Positions 55,456 to 64,000 of a stretch of 64,000 bases of DNA are shown here, piece after piece. This DNA is from Bradyrhizobium diazoefficiens (lineage in GTDB: Bacteria > Pseudomonadota > Alphaproteobacteria > Rhizobiales > Xanthobacteraceae): assembly GCF_018131015.1 (NCBI RefSeq), contig NZ_JAFCJJ010000012.1, positions 143,419-207,418 on the forward strand. The letters run 5' to 3'. Within the stretch, counting starts at the first letter, position 1. Each line of letters begins with the position of its first letter. A model generated the notes under the pieces. That model did no database searches, was not told the origin of the DNA, and worked only from the letters and a program-made list of their open reading frames with translations. The position numbers and the translations under genes were made by a program.

Positions 55456-56751
55456 TTACGGCCGCGTCTGTCCGGTGCCGTGGACGCGGTATTTGAAGCT
55501 CGTCAACTGCTCGGCGCCGACCGGGCCGCGGGCGTGGAAGCGGCCGGTGGCGATGCCGATCTCGGCGCCGAAACCGAACTCGCCGCCATCGGCGAACTGC
55601 GTCGAGGCGTTGTGCAGCACGATCGCGGAATCGACCTCGCTCAGGAACTTCTTCGCGGCGGCCTCATCGGAGCTCACGATCGCGTCGGTGTGCTGCGACC
55701 CGTGGCTGCGGATGTGCTCGATCGCGCCGTCGACACCGTCGACGACTTTCGCCGCGATGATCGCGTCGAGATATTCGGTGTCCCAATCCTCGTCGCTCGC
55801 AGGCTTTACGCGCGCGTCGGCCTTCTGCACCGCGTCGTCGCCGCGCACTTCGCAGCCGGCCTCGATCAGCATCTCGACCAGCGGCTTCAGGCTCTGGGCC
55901 GCAGCCGCGCGGTCGACTAGCAGCGTCTCGGCCGCGCCGCAGACGCCGGTGCGGCGCATCTTGGCATTGAGCACGATCGACTTCGCCATGGCGAGGTCGG
56001 CGCTGCCGTCGACATAGACGTGGTTGACGCCTTCGAGATGCGCGAAGACCGGCACGCGTGCCTCCTGCTCGACGCGCGCGACGAGGCTTTTTCCCCCGCG
56101 CGGCACGATCACATCGATGGCGCCGTTCAATCCGGACAGCATCATGCCCACCGCCGCGCGGTCGCGGGTCGGCACCAGCGTGATCGCGGCCTCGGGCAGG
56201 CCCGCCTCGCGCAGCCCCTGCACCAGGCAGTCATGGATCGCGCGGCAGGAGCGGAACGAGTCGGAGCCGCCGCGCAGGATCACGGCATTGCCCGACTTCA
56301 GGCACAGCACGCCGGCGTCGGCCGCGACATTGGGCCGGCTCTCGAAGATCACGCCGATGACGCCGAGCGGCACGCGCACGCGCTCGATGGTTATGCCGTT
56401 CGGCCGCTGCCAGCTCTCGGTGACGGCGCCGACGGGATCGGCGATCCCGCGCACGATGGCGATGCCTTCGGCGATGCCCTCGACCCGCGCCGGCGTCAGC
56501 GTCAGGCGGTCGATGAACGCGGAGGTGGTTTCGCCCGAGGCGCGGGCCTCGGCCACATCGTCGGCATTGGCGGCGAGAATGGCCGCCGCGTTGGCGCGGA
56601 TCGCCCGTTCCATGGCCTCGAGCGCCCGGTTCTTCTGCTCCGGCGGCGCCAGCGCCAGCACGCGCGCGGCCGCGCGGGCCTTGGCGGCGAGGTCGGTCAT
56701 CAGCGCCAGAAGATCGGCATTGCCGTCAACGGCTTTCAGGGGGGCGGCCAT
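55456..56751 (-). CDS. proA: Gamma-glutamyl phosphate reductase
   Basis: Second step of proline synthesis: NADPH reduction of gamma-glutamyl phosphate to glutamate semialdehyde. The 431-aa product has the aldehyde-dehydrogenase-type fold with PLGVIGVIFESRPNV, VILRGGSDSFRSC and catalytic Cys271 in RRTGVCGAAETLL, and the late PVGAEQLTSFKYRV-like ending (RGPVGAEQLTSFKYRVHG). It follows proB after 139 bp. Confidence 0.96.
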   Translation of the reverse strand: MAAPLKAVDGNADLLALMTDLAAKARAAARVLALAPPEQKNRALEAMERAIRANAAAILAANADDVAEARASGETTSAFIDRLTLTPARVEGIAEGIAIVRGIADPVGAVTESWQRPNGITIERVRVPLGVIGVIFESRPNVAADAGVLCLKSGNAVILRGGSDSFRSCRAIHDCLVQGLREAGLPEAAITLVPTRDRAAVGMMLSGLNGAIDVIVPRGGKSLVARVEQEARVPVFAHLEGVNHVYVDGSADLAMAKSIVLNAKMRRTGVCGAAETLLVDRAAAAQSLKPLVEMLIEAGCEVRGDDAVQKADARVKPASDEDWDTEYLDAIIAAKVVDGVDGAIEHIRSHGSQHTDAIVSSDEAAAKKFLSEVDSAIVLHNASTQFADGGEFGFGAEIGIATGRFHARGPVGAEQLTSFKYRVHGTGQTRP

Positions 56752-56890
56752 GGGGTCAAAAACCTTCTGCTAAGCGCGTGTCCTAGCACGGAAATCCCGC
56801 ATCTGCGAAGGGCGGGCAGGGTATGGCAGGTCTCCAAGGCGGCGTGACGAGTAGGTCAGTGGCCGACCTAAAAAGGGCCGCAGCGGTCCC

Positions 56891-58012
56891 TTACCCGCCC
56901 ACCACGAGATCGTCGCGGTGGATCATCTCGGAGCGCCCGCTGATGCCGAGGATGGCCATCACGTCCGGCGAGGAGCGGCCCTTGATGCGCTCGGCGTCCT
57001 CGGCGTCATAGGCGATCAGGCCGCGCCCGATCTCGCTCAGATCGGGGCCGCGCACGATCACGGCGTCGCCGCGGGCGAACTGGCCTTCGACCTTGATCAC
57101 GCCGGCCGGCAACAGGCTGGCGCCCGCGCGCAGCGCCGTCACCGCACCGGCGTCGATCGTGATCGTGCCTTTCGGCTCCAGCGAGCCCGCGATCCACCGC
57201 TTCCGCGACGTGATGGGGTTGGCCGGCGTCAGGAACCAGGTGCAGCGGCCGCCATCCGCGATGGCCTGCAGGGGATGCTCGATCTTGCCGGACGCAATCA
57301 GCATATGCGTGCCGCCGGTGGTGGCGATCTTGGCCGCCTCGACCTTGGTGCGCATGCCGCCGCGCGACAGCTCGGACTCGGCGTCTCCCGCCACCGCCTC
57401 GATCTCCGAGGAGATGCTCTCGACGACCGGAATGAGCCTTGCGTTCGGATTGTTCTTCGGCGGAGCATCGTAGAGCCCGTCGATGTCGGACAGCAGCACC
57501 AGCAAATCGGCGCTCGCCATGGTGGCGACGCGCGCGGCAAGGCGGTCATTGTCGCCGTAGCGGATCTCCTGGGTGGCGACCGTGTCGTTCTCGTTGATCA
57601 CCGGGATCGCGCGCCATTCGAGCAGCTTGGCGATGGTGGAGCGCGCGTTGAGATAGCGGCGCCGCTCCTCGGTGTCCTGCAGCGTCACCAGGATCTGGCC
57701 GGCGCCGATGCCGTGGGCCCCGAGCACCTCCGCCCAGATCCGTGCCAGCGCGATCTGGCCGACTGCTGCGGCGGCCTGGCTCTCCTCCAGCTTCAGCGGC
57801 CCGCGCGGCAGCTTGAGCCGGCTGCGGCCGAGCGCGATCGAGCCCGAGGAAACGACGAGGACGTCGCGGCCCTCGCGATGCAGCCTCGCCATGTCGTCGG
57901 CGAGCGCCGCCAGCCAGGATGCCCGCACCTCGCCTTTGTCGGAATCGACCAGCAGTGCGGAGCCGACCTTGACGACGATGCGGCGGAATTGACTGAGTTG
58001 CGGGCTGTTCAT
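56891..58012 (-). CDS. proB: Glutamate 5-kinase
   Basis: First step of proline synthesis. The 373-aa product has the amino-acid-kinase domain (residues 10-255; KVGSALLVDSDKG, VVSSGSIALGR, INENDTVATQEIRYGDND, LLSDIDGLYD) and a C-terminal PUA domain (about 280-355, GTITIDAGAVTALRAGASLL). It would normally lie directly downstream of obg; here 3.2 kb of accessory DNA with two genes separates them. Confidence 0.96.
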   Translation of the reverse strand: MNSPQLSQFRRIVVKVGSALLVDSDKGEVRASWLAALADDMARLHREGRDVLVVSSGSIALGRSRLKLPRGPLKLEESQAAAAVGQIALARIWAEVLGAHGIGAGQILVTLQDTEERRRYLNARSTIAKLLEWRAIPVINENDTVATQEIRYGDNDRLAARVATMASADLLVLLSDIDGLYDAPPKNNPNARLIPVVESISSEIEAVAGDAESELSRGGMRTKVEAAKIATTGGTHMLIASGKIEHPLQAIADGGRCTWFLTPANPITSRKRWIAGSLEPKGTITIDAGAVTALRAGASLLPAGVIKVEGQFARGDAVIVRGPDLSEIGRGLIAYDAEDAERIKGRSSPDVMAILGISGRSEMIHRDDLVVGG

Positions 58013-58198
58013 GGCGCGTGCGACGATGAGCTCGGAAATGGGTACGGGGGCCGAAAAAGCCGGCGCCGATGAGGCCTGCTTTTGCAGCAGGACGATGGCC
58101 GGCGCAAGGCGGCAGCCCCGGTAAACGCCACGAAGGTCGGTCTTGTCGTCCGCGCGCGGCAGGCTCTAATGCCTGATATCACAAGGGGAGGGGAGCGA

Positions 58199-59164
58199 AT
58201 GGATCGCCGCAGGTTCATGGCCGGATGTGCCGGACTGCCGCTGCTGGCGCAGGCGGGCGGGGCGCGAGCGCAGGCCGGGCTGACAAAGATCATCTTTCCG
58301 TTCGCGGCCGGCGCAGGCGGCGACACGCTGTGCCGGCTGGTGGCGCAGGAGATGGCGCCGTTGCTGCAGCGGACCATCGTGGTCGAGAACCGCACCGGTG
58401 CCGACGGCCTGATCGGGATCAAGGCGGTGAAGGGGGCGAGCGCCGACGGCAGCATGGTGCTGGTGACGACCGGCCCGACCATGTACCTGCTGCCGATGGT
58501 GGAGACATCACCGAGCTTCGATGCCGCAAGGGATTTCGTCCCGGTGTCGCTGCTGGCGCGGTTCGAGTTTGTGCTCGTGATCAGCCCGGCCGTCGACGCC
58601 GCCGATTTCAAGGGATTTGTCGCCTGGCTGAAGGCGCATCCGGACAAGACGTCGTTCGGGGTGCCGAGCAACGGCACCATTCCGCACTTCATGGGCTCGA
58701 GGCTCGAGAAGGATCTCGGCATCCCGCTGAACCGGGTGCCTTATCGCGGCAGTGCGCCGATCCTCAACGACATCATCGGCGGCCACATCTCGTTCGGAAT
58801 CACGACGCTTGCCGACGCGCTGCCGCAGCATCGCGCCAAGGGCGTGAAGATCATCGCGGTCGCGAGCGCGGAACGCTCGCCGTTCGCACCCGATGTCCCA
58901 ACGCTGAGGGAGAACGGCATCGACCTCGTCGCCGACGGCTGGTACGGCATGTGGCTTCCCGCCGGCAGCCCGCCGGAGTTCGCGAGCAAGCTCGGCGCGG
59001 CCGCAAGCGCCGCGCTGGCCAGGCCCGAGGTGAAGGACAAACTCACGGGAATCGGGCTGATCCCGGTCGGCAGTTCTGCGGACGGGCTGTCGAAGGAGCT
59101 CGCCGCCAACACGGCCTTCTGGCAGCCGATCGTGAAGGCGACGGGATACAAGATCGAGAATTGA
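58199..59164 (+). CDS. Orphan Bug/TctC family solute-binding protein
   Basis: A 321-aa periplasmic binding protein with the MDRRRFMAGCAGLPLLAQAG signal, whose RRRF start resembles a twin-arginine signal. The Bug pattern is present: KIIFPFAAGAGGDTLCRLVAQ, VENRTGADGLIG, PYRGSAPILNDIIGGHISFG and FAPDVPTLRENGID. A strong AAGGGGAGGGGAG site precedes the ATG. No tctA or tctB lies nearby, so it must use another permease, or act as a sensor. It is transcribed opposite to the surrounding block. Confidence 0.9.
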   Translation: MDRRRFMAGCAGLPLLAQAGGARAQAGLTKIIFPFAAGAGGDTLCRLVAQEMAPLLQRTIVVENRTGADGLIGIKAVKGASADGSMVLVTTGPTMYLLPMVETSPSFDAARDFVPVSLLARFEFVLVISPAVDAADFKGFVAWLKAHPDKTSFGVPSNGTIPHFMGSRLEKDLGIPLNRVPYRGSAPILNDIIGGHISFGITTLADALPQHRAKGVKIIAVASAERSPFAPDVPTLRENGIDLVADGWYGMWLPAGSPPEFASKLGAAASAALARPEVKDKLTGIGLIPVGSSADGLSKELAANTAFWQPIVKATGYKIEN

Positions 59165-59189
59165 ACCTCGATCGCACCCCATACTTTGT

Positions 59190-59275
59190 CGTCATGGCCG
59201 GGCCTGACCCGGCCATCCACGTGTATCAGCGTTTGCCGCAAGGCGTGGATGCCCGGGTCAAGCCCGGGCATGACG
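59190..59275 (+). repeat. Palindromic intergenic repeat between tctC-like gene and PMH gene
   Basis: CGTCATGGCCGGGCCTGACC with GGCCATCCACG on the left and GCGTGGATGCCCGGGTCAAG, CCCGGGCATGACG on the right. It closely resembles the repeat between atpA and atpG. It separates two convergent genes. Confidence 0.88.
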
Positions 59276-59299
59276 AGTTGAGGGAGCCTCGCCTCACAC

Positions 59300-60934
59300 T
59301 CACATCTTCCCGCGCTGCGCGATGCCGTCCTTGATGGCCGCGAGCTCCTTCTCGTCCCAGATGCCGATCAGGATGCCGCCCTTTACCTGGAGCTGGTTGT
59401 CGGCATAGGCGGCGATCTTCTCGCGCGGCGTGGTGATGTGGTCGTTCGGATGCAGCGCCCAGTCGAACAGCTCGGCCTGCAACCGCGCGATGATGGCGGC
59501 GCATTCCGGATCGTCGCCGCGATCGACATATTCGTCCGGATCGGTTTCGAGATCGTACAGCATCGGCCGGAAGCCGGAGGCGTGGATGTATTTCCAGCGG
59601 CCGTCGAACACCATGAACAGGCGGCAGCGCTCGATCGGCTGGTTCAGCTTCAGCCGCACGTCCTGCATGGCGTAGTCGTATTCGGAGAACGCGACCTTCC
59701 GCCAGTCCGGCGGCGTCGGGCCGCGCAGTAGCGGCAGCAGTGAACGGCCTTCGAGGATGTGGCCCGGCACCTTGCCGCCAAAATAGTCGACGAAGGTCGG
59801 TGCGAGATCGATGCCTTCCACCAGCGCATCGCTCCGCGTGCCGCGCGTGGCGTCGGCTTCGCTGGAGGGATCGATGACGATCAGCGGGATTTTTGCCGAC
59901 TGCTCGTGGAACAGATCCTTCTCGCCCATCCAGTGATCGCCGAGATAATCGCCGTGGTCGGACGTGAACACGATCATTGTCGTTTCCAGGAGGCCGCGCG
60001 CCTCCAGAAACTTCATCAGCACGCCCATCTGGTCGTCGATCTGGGTGATCAGGCCCATATAGGTCGGGATCACCTTCTCGCGGGCGTCGTCGCGCGCCAT
60101 GTTGCGGGAGTAGCGCATGTCCATATAGGCGCCGAACACCGGGTGCGGGTTCTGCCGCTCGCGCCCGGAGCGGATCACCGGGATCATGTCCGCCGTGGAA
60201 TACATGCTCGCATAGGGTTCGGGCGCGATGTAGGGCCAGTGCGGCTTGATGTAGGACAGATGCAGGCACCACGGCCGGCCGTCGGTCTCGGCCTCGCTGA
60301 TGAAATCCATCGCGCGCCGCGTCATGTAGGGCGTTTCGGAATGCTCCTCCGGCACGCGCGCGGCCTTGTCGGCGTGCACCAGCAGCCAGCCGTTTTGCAA
60401 GGAGCCCTCGCGGTCCTCGCCGGAATTGGCCCAGTGCTCCCAGGGATTCGTGGCCTCAAAACCCTGCTGCCGTAGATATTCATCGTATTTCGGACGCGGG
60501 CGGCCGGTCGGATGCAGGCCGTCGTCGCGCTCATAGGGTTCAAAGCCGCATTCGGCGACGTGCACGCCGATGATCGATTCCGGGGGAATGCCGAGCGCCT
60601 TCATGCCTTCGAGGTCGGGCGCCATGTGGGTCTTGCCGACCAGCACGTTGCGCACGCCGATCTTGCCCAGGTGATCGCCGAGCGTGGGCTCGCCGACGCG
60701 CAACGGCCAGCCGTTCCAGTGCGAGCCGTGCGAGCGCATGTAGCGGCCGGTGTAGAACGACATCCGCGACGGGCCGCAGATCGGCGACTGCACGTAAGCC
60801 CTGGTGAAGAGCACGCCACGCTTCGCCATGGCGTCGATGTTGGGTGTCTTCAGTGTGGGATGGCCGGTGCAGCCGAGATAATCATAGCGAAGCTGGTCGC
60901 ACATGATCCAGAGAACGTTCTTCGCGCGCGCCAT
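59300..60934 (-). CDS. Phosphonate monoester hydrolase / sulfatase-superfamily enzyme
   Basis: A 544-aa enzyme of the alkaline phosphatase/sulfatase superfamily. Metal ligands are MCDQLRYD at 11-18 and TSDHGDYLGDHW in the C-terminal half; the nucleophile motif is C53-G-P-S-R57 (SPICGPSRMSFYTG), needing conversion of Cys53 to formylglycine. LVGKTHMAP and LSYIKPHWPY are shared with rhizobial phosphonate monoester/phosphodiesterases, which this resembles most; choline or other sulfatase activity cannot be excluded. It is cytosolic (no signal peptide) and flanked by palindromic repeats. Confidence 0.88.
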   Translation of the reverse strand: MARAKNVLWIMCDQLRYDYLGCTGHPTLKTPNIDAMAKRGVLFTRAYVQSPICGPSRMSFYTGRYMRSHGSHWNGWPLRVGEPTLGDHLGKIGVRNVLVGKTHMAPDLEGMKALGIPPESIIGVHVAECGFEPYERDDGLHPTGRPRPKYDEYLRQQGFEATNPWEHWANSGEDREGSLQNGWLLVHADKAARVPEEHSETPYMTRRAMDFISEAETDGRPWCLHLSYIKPHWPYIAPEPYASMYSTADMIPVIRSGRERQNPHPVFGAYMDMRYSRNMARDDAREKVIPTYMGLITQIDDQMGVLMKFLEARGLLETTMIVFTSDHGDYLGDHWMGEKDLFHEQSAKIPLIVIDPSSEADATRGTRSDALVEGIDLAPTFVDYFGGKVPGHILEGRSLLPLLRGPTPPDWRKVAFSEYDYAMQDVRLKLNQPIERCRLFMVFDGRWKYIHASGFRPMLYDLETDPDEYVDRGDDPECAAIIARLQAELFDWALHPNDHITTPREKIAAYADNQLQVKGGILIGIWDEKELAAIKDGIAQRGKM

Positions 60935-61033
60935 GTCTCATCCCTGCGGCTTCCTGGTTGCGGGATGCTGCGCTATCGCGGCGCGGATGACAACCTGCCA
61001 GTGGTGCGCGTGCTCGTGGCCATACATTCCAAC

Positions 61034-61153
61034 GTCGTCCCGGCGAAGGCCGGGACCCATACTCCTCAGCAGAAGTATGGTGCGAGCTGGTAGTGACCCG
61101 TCTTCGCCAAATCGCGCTCGGTGGTTATGGGTCCCGGCCTTCGCCGGGACGAC
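61034..61153 (+). repeat. Palindromic intergenic repeat between PMH gene and obg
   Basis: Outer arms GTCGTCCCGGCGAAGGCCGG and CCGGCCTTCGCCGGGACGAC with GGGACCCAT/ATGGGTCCC inside. It ends about 15 bp from the obg stop and may act as a transcription end. The same family as the truncated copy at 63816. Confidence 0.9.
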
Positions 61154-61167
61154 CGTGGTGAGAGGAG

Positions 61168-62208
61168 TCAGGCCGACCAGGGCTCTGCCTCGGCCGCGCT
61201 CTTGGCCTTGGCCGACACGGGGGCCTCGCCGATCACCTCGACGAGCGCGCGCAGTGCTTCCTTGACGCCCTGGCCGGTGACGGCGGAAAGCAGCAGCGGC
61301 GTCTTCCTGGCGGCGCGCTTCAGCCGGTCCTTCTGCTTCTTCAACTCGTCCGGCGCGATCGCGTCGATCTTGTTCAGCGCCACGATCTCGATTTTGTCGG
61401 TGAGCTGCCCGCCATAGGCATCGAGTTCCTTGCGCACCGTCTTGTAGGCCTTGCCGGCATGTTCGCAGGTCGCGTCGATCAGATGCAGCAGCACGCGGCA
61501 GCGCTCGACATGGCCGAGGAAGCGGTCGCCGAGGCCGGTGCCTTCATGCGCGCCCTCGATCAGGCCGGGAATGTCGGCGAGCACGAATTCGCGGCCGTCG
61601 GCATTCACGACGCCGAGCTGCGGATGCAGCGTGGTGAAGGGATAGTCGGCGATCTTCGGCCGCGCCGCGCTGACCTTGGAGAGGAAGGTGGACTTGCCGG
61701 CATTGGGCATGCCGACGAGGCCGGCGTCGGCGATCAGCTTCAGCCGCAGCCAGATCCAGCGCTCTTCGCCGGGCTGGCCGGGATTGGCGTTGCGCGGCGC
61801 GCGGTTGGTGGAGGACTTGAAATGCGCGTTGCCGAAGCCGCCATTGCCGCCTTCGGCCAGCACGAATTTTTCGCCGACCTTGGTGAAGTCGTGGATCAGC
61901 GTCTCGCGGTCTTCGTCGAAGATCTGCGTGCCCATGGGGACCTTGAGCACGATCGGCTTGCCGTTGGCGCCGTGGCGGTCCGAGCCCATGCCGTTCTCGC
62001 CCTTCTGGGCCTTGAAGTGCTGCTGATAGCGGTAGTCGATCAGCGTATTGAGGCCATCGGCGACCTCGATCACGACATTGCCGCCGCGGCCGCCATTGCC
62101 GCCGGACGGGCCGCCGAATTCGATGAACTTCTCGCGGCGGAACGCCACGCAGCCGTTCCCGCCGTCGCCGGAGCGGATATAGACTTTTGCCTCGTCGAGG
62201 AATTTCAT
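61168..62208 (-). CDS. obg: GTPase Obg (CgtA)
   Basis: Essential ribosome-assembly and stress GTPase. The 346-aa product has the Gly-rich Obg domain (residues 1-158: SGDGGNGCVAFRREKFIEFG, GGPSGGNGGRGGN) and the G domain with GMPNAGKSTFLSK, DIPGLIEGAHEG and NKIDAIA. The C-terminal tail is shorter than in E. coli, as is normal here. Its usual partner proB is displaced by the insertion at 58.0-61.2 kb. Confidence 0.96.
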   Translation of the reverse strand: MKFLDEAKVYIRSGDGGNGCVAFRREKFIEFGGPSGGNGGRGGNVVIEVADGLNTLIDYRYQQHFKAQKGENGMGSDRHGANGKPIVLKVPMGTQIFDEDRETLIHDFTKVGEKFVLAEGGNGGFGNAHFKSSTNRAPRNANPGQPGEERWIWLRLKLIADAGLVGMPNAGKSTFLSKVSAARPKIADYPFTTLHPQLGVVNADGREFVLADIPGLIEGAHEGTGLGDRFLGHVERCRVLLHLIDATCEHAGKAYKTVRKELDAYGGQLTDKIEIVALNKIDAIAPDELKKQKDRLKRAARKTPLLLSAVTGQGVKEALRALVEVIGEAPVSAKAKSAAEAEPWSA

Positions 62209-62292
62209 GGGCCATAGGTAGGCCAGCCGGGCACGCCCGGCAACCCGAACTTGCCCGTCAATCGGCCGAAAATCCGCGAATTCGGGCCTTGC

Positions 62293-62775
62293 TTAACCAG
62301 CGGGGCGGCGGCGGATCAGGAATTTCTGGGTGCCCTCGAGCACCAGCTCCTTGCGCTGGTTGAACACCGTGCTTTTGAGCGTGACCACGCCGGTCGTGCG
62401 GCCAGGCACGAGCTCGGTGACCTCGAGCGCCGGATAGATCGTGTCGTCGGCGTAGACGGGTTTGAGGAACCGGCTCGACTGCTCCAGGAAGCCGACCAGG
62501 GAGTCCTCGACCATGAACGGAAACAGCCCCGCGCCGGGCGCGGTGTGGATCAGCGTCTGGAAGCCGTGCGCGAGCAGATGCGGCATGCCGCGGCTGCGGC
62601 AATATTCCACGTCATAGTGCACCGGATGGGTGTCGCCGCTCGCGGTCTGGAATGCCGCAAATACCGCCGAAGTCTGGGTCCGGCTCGGCAGCACGAAGCG
62701 CTCGCCGACGACGAAATCTTCAAACCAGCGTTGCGTGGGGATCATGCGATGCCGCGTCGGGTCGAAGTCGGTCAT
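62293..62775 (-). CDS. MaoC-like hotdog-fold dehydratase
   Basis: A 160-aa hotdog protein with the hydratase-2 motif FQTASGDTHPVHYDVEYCRS (Asp and His positioned as in MaoC dehydratases), then LLAHGFQT and VYADDTIYPALEVTELVPGR. It would hydrate or dehydrate an enoyl-CoA-type substrate; the natural acyl group is unknown. The ATG at 62775 is preferred to 62844. It is divergent from the EamA gene. Confidence 0.85.
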   Translation of the reverse strand: MTDFDPTRHRMIPTQRWFEDFVVGERFVLPSRTQTSAVFAAFQTASGDTHPVHYDVEYCRSRGMPHLLAHGFQTLIHTAPGAGLFPFMVEDSLVGFLEQSSRFLKPVYADDTIYPALEVTELVPGRTTGVVTLKSTVFNQRKELVLEGTQKFLIRRRPAG

Positions 62776-62895
62776 GTCTCTGGCTCTCTCGTCGGTGGAG
62801 AGCCTATCGCTACCGCGGCAAGAAGGGTGCGACAATGCGTTCAATTCGTCCGCGCCGGGCTTGTCCCGCGCGTCCGCGCGATTAAAACGGCGCCG

Positions 62896-63810
62896 ATGCC
62901 CCTGTTCAAGAATCTCTCCGCCTATGACGACCGCTCGGCGCGGCTGGCCGGCATTGCACTCATGGTGCTGTCGATCTTCATGTTCTCGTTCGGCGATGCC
63001 ATGGGCAAGTTCCTGGTCGGCACCTATTCGGTGGGCCAGCTCCTGTTCCTGCGGGCCTGTGCTGCGCTAGTGCTGCTGTCGCCGCTGATCTGGCGGCAGC
63101 GTCACCATTTCCGGCAGATGGAGCGGCCCGGCCTGCAGCTCGTTCGCGTGACGCTGTCGACGCTGGAGGTCGCCGCCTTTTTCCTCGCCACCGTCTATCT
63201 GCCGCTCGCCGACGTCATCACCTATTATCTTGCGGGCCCGATCTTCGTCACCGCGATGTCGGCGATCTTCCTGGGCGAGAAGGTCGGCTGGCGGCGCTGG
63301 ACCGCGATCCTGATCGGCTTTTCCGGCGTGCTGATCGCGCTGCGTCCATCCGCGCAGACCGTCAGCCTGCCGGCGCTGATCGCGCTCGGCGGCAGCCTGT
63401 CGTTTGCGACCTTGATGCTGATCACGCGCAGCCTGCGCAAGACGCCCGACATCGTGATGGCGTCCTCCCAATTCGTCGGCACGTTTTCGCTGGGCGCGGT
63501 GCTGTCGGCGTTTCACTGGGTCCCGCCAACCCCGGGGAGCCTCGTGATCTTTGCCCTCGCGGGCTGCGTTTCGGTGAGCGCGCTGTTCTGCGTCAACCGC
63601 TCGCTGAAGCTCGCGCCCGCAAGCGTGGTGGTGCCGTACCAGTATTCGATGATCGTCTGGGCCGTGATCTTCGGCTTCGTCGTGTTCGGCGACGTGCCGT
63701 CCATCGCAACCCTCGTTGGCGCGGCCATCATCATCGGCGCCGGCTTCTACATTTTCCTGCGCGAGCGCGAACTCGGACGCGAGAGCGTCGAGGTGAACCC
63801 GCCGGCGTAG
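62896..63810 (+). CDS. EamA/DMT family transporter
   Basis: A 304-aa inner-membrane exporter with ten predicted helices in two EamA repeats. Typical are FMFSFGDAMGKFLVG in repeat 1, YYLAGPIFVTAMSAIFLGEKVGWRRWTAILIGFSGVLIALRP (in parts: FLGEKVGWRRW) and VVPYQYSMIVWAVIFGFVVFGDVP in repeat 2. Substrates of such carriers are usually metabolites or drugs; none is implied here. It is followed by a palindromic repeat. Confidence 0.9.
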   Translation: MPLFKNLSAYDDRSARLAGIALMVLSIFMFSFGDAMGKFLVGTYSVGQLLFLRACAALVLLSPLIWRQRHHFRQMERPGLQLVRVTLSTLEVAAFFLATVYLPLADVITYYLAGPIFVTAMSAIFLGEKVGWRRWTAILIGFSGVLIALRPSAQTVSLPALIALGGSLSFATLMLITRSLRKTPDIVMASSQFVGTFSLGAVLSAFHWVPPTPGSLVIFALAGCVSVSALFCVNRSLKLAPASVVVPYQYSMIVWAVIFGFVVFGDVPSIATLVGAAIIIGAGFYIFLRERELGRESVEVNPPA

Positions 63811-63815
63811 CTAAA

Positions 63816-63926
63816 GTCGTCCCGGCGCAGGCCGGGACCCATACCCACAGGGAGCAGTTTGGCGAAGACTCGGAGTGGGAGCCTTCGCGCCACGGATACT
63901 TGTGGTTCTGGGTCCCGGCCTGCGCC
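63816..63926 (+). repeat. Truncated palindromic intergenic repeat
   Basis: Left arm GTCGTCCCGGCGCAGGCCGG with GGACCCATA; right arm GGGTCCCGGCCTGCGCC stops where the complete copy at 61034 continues with GGGACGAC. The break at 63926/63927 coincides with the end of an unrelated reading frame. Confidence 0.85.
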
Positions 63927-64000
63927 CTAGGGCATGCACATATCTCTGAGGGTCCACCCTGCTGCGACGGCGAAGAAGTATTCGAGGCCGTTTTTGAACG
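63927..64000 (-). CDS. C-terminal end of an unidentified gene (runs off the window)
   Basis: The minus strand is open from the right edge to TAG at 63927 and encodes FKNGLEYFFAVAAGWTLRDM followed by CMP. Only 23 codons are visible and no family is recognised. Because its 3' end abuts a broken palindromic repeat, it may belong to an insertion element, but nothing in the visible residues proves it. Confidence 0.4.
   Translation of the reverse strand, partial: FKNGLEYFFAVAAGWTLRDMCMP

Overview
The window reads as chromosomal core DNA from a Bradyrhizobium-like alphaproteobacterium (order Hyphomicrobiales, Nitrobacteraceae). It is GC-rich with strong third-position GC bias, which explains the many long shadow frames. 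Supporting signs are a circularly permuted two-piece tmRNA encoding the tag ANDNFAPVAQAA, an F1-only ATP synthase operon (atpHAGDC), a clustered mdh-sucCD-sucAB-lpdA TCA locus, and many dispersed palindromic intergenic repeats. No rRNA, tRNA or CRISPR was seen.

Layout. 1-3.8 kb (minus strand): the N-terminal part of feoB, feoA with an Irr/ICE-like box upstream, two small genes (ribbon-helix-helix and DUF4169), fumC and sspB. 3.9-4.24 kb: the tmRNA gene, directly upstream of sspB, the predicted ClpXP adaptor for tmRNA-tagged proteins. 4.4-9.0 kb (plus): a split chromate transporter pair and a tripartite tricarboxylate transporter (tctB-tctA-tctC) with a terminator between tctA and tctC. 9.2-15.2 kb (plus): thyA, a GNAT acetyltransferase, folA, hflK-hflC, a DUF2065 gene and a DegP protease. 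15.2-16.5 kb: an IS481-type element framed by two halves of a genomic palindromic repeat. 16.6-24.3 kb: a Bax-inhibitor-1 protein, an ABC transporter pair (YbbA/YbbP type), tesA, thpR, a VapBC pair and zapE.

24.5-35.8 kb (plus): mdh, sucC, a DUF1579 gene, sucD, sucA, sucB, an SDR gene, lpdA and a membrane protein. Together they convert 2-oxoglutarate to succinate and oxidise malate, with two accessory genes embedded. 36-41 kb: a DUF4337 membrane protein, xerC, priA and rlpA, followed by a 635-bp gene-free stretch holding a CtrA-type box. 41.3-46.5 kb: atpHAGDC, with palindromic repeats between atpA/atpG and atpD/atpC. 46.6-48.3 kb: a membrane adenylate/guanylate cyclase.

48.4-62.2 kb (mostly minus): two tandem RppH-type Nudix genes, a divergent polysaccharide deacetylase, ctpA, envC, rlmH, rsfS, nadD, proA, proB and obg. 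This cell-envelope, ribosome and NAD/proline block is interrupted between proB and obg by an orphan Bug-type binding protein and a phosphonate monoester hydrolase/sulfatase. 62.3-64 kb: a MaoC-like protein, an EamA exporter, and at the right edge a palindromic repeat cut short beside the 3' end of an unidentified gene.

No wholly new multi-gene system is evident. The most interesting points are the sspB-tmRNA adjacency, the two places where a palindromic repeat is broken (by an IS, and by unidentified sequence at the right edge), repeats placed inside the ATP synthase and sucAB operons, the DUF1579 gene between sucC and sucD, the accessory insertion between obg and proB, and the ICE-like box before feoAB.
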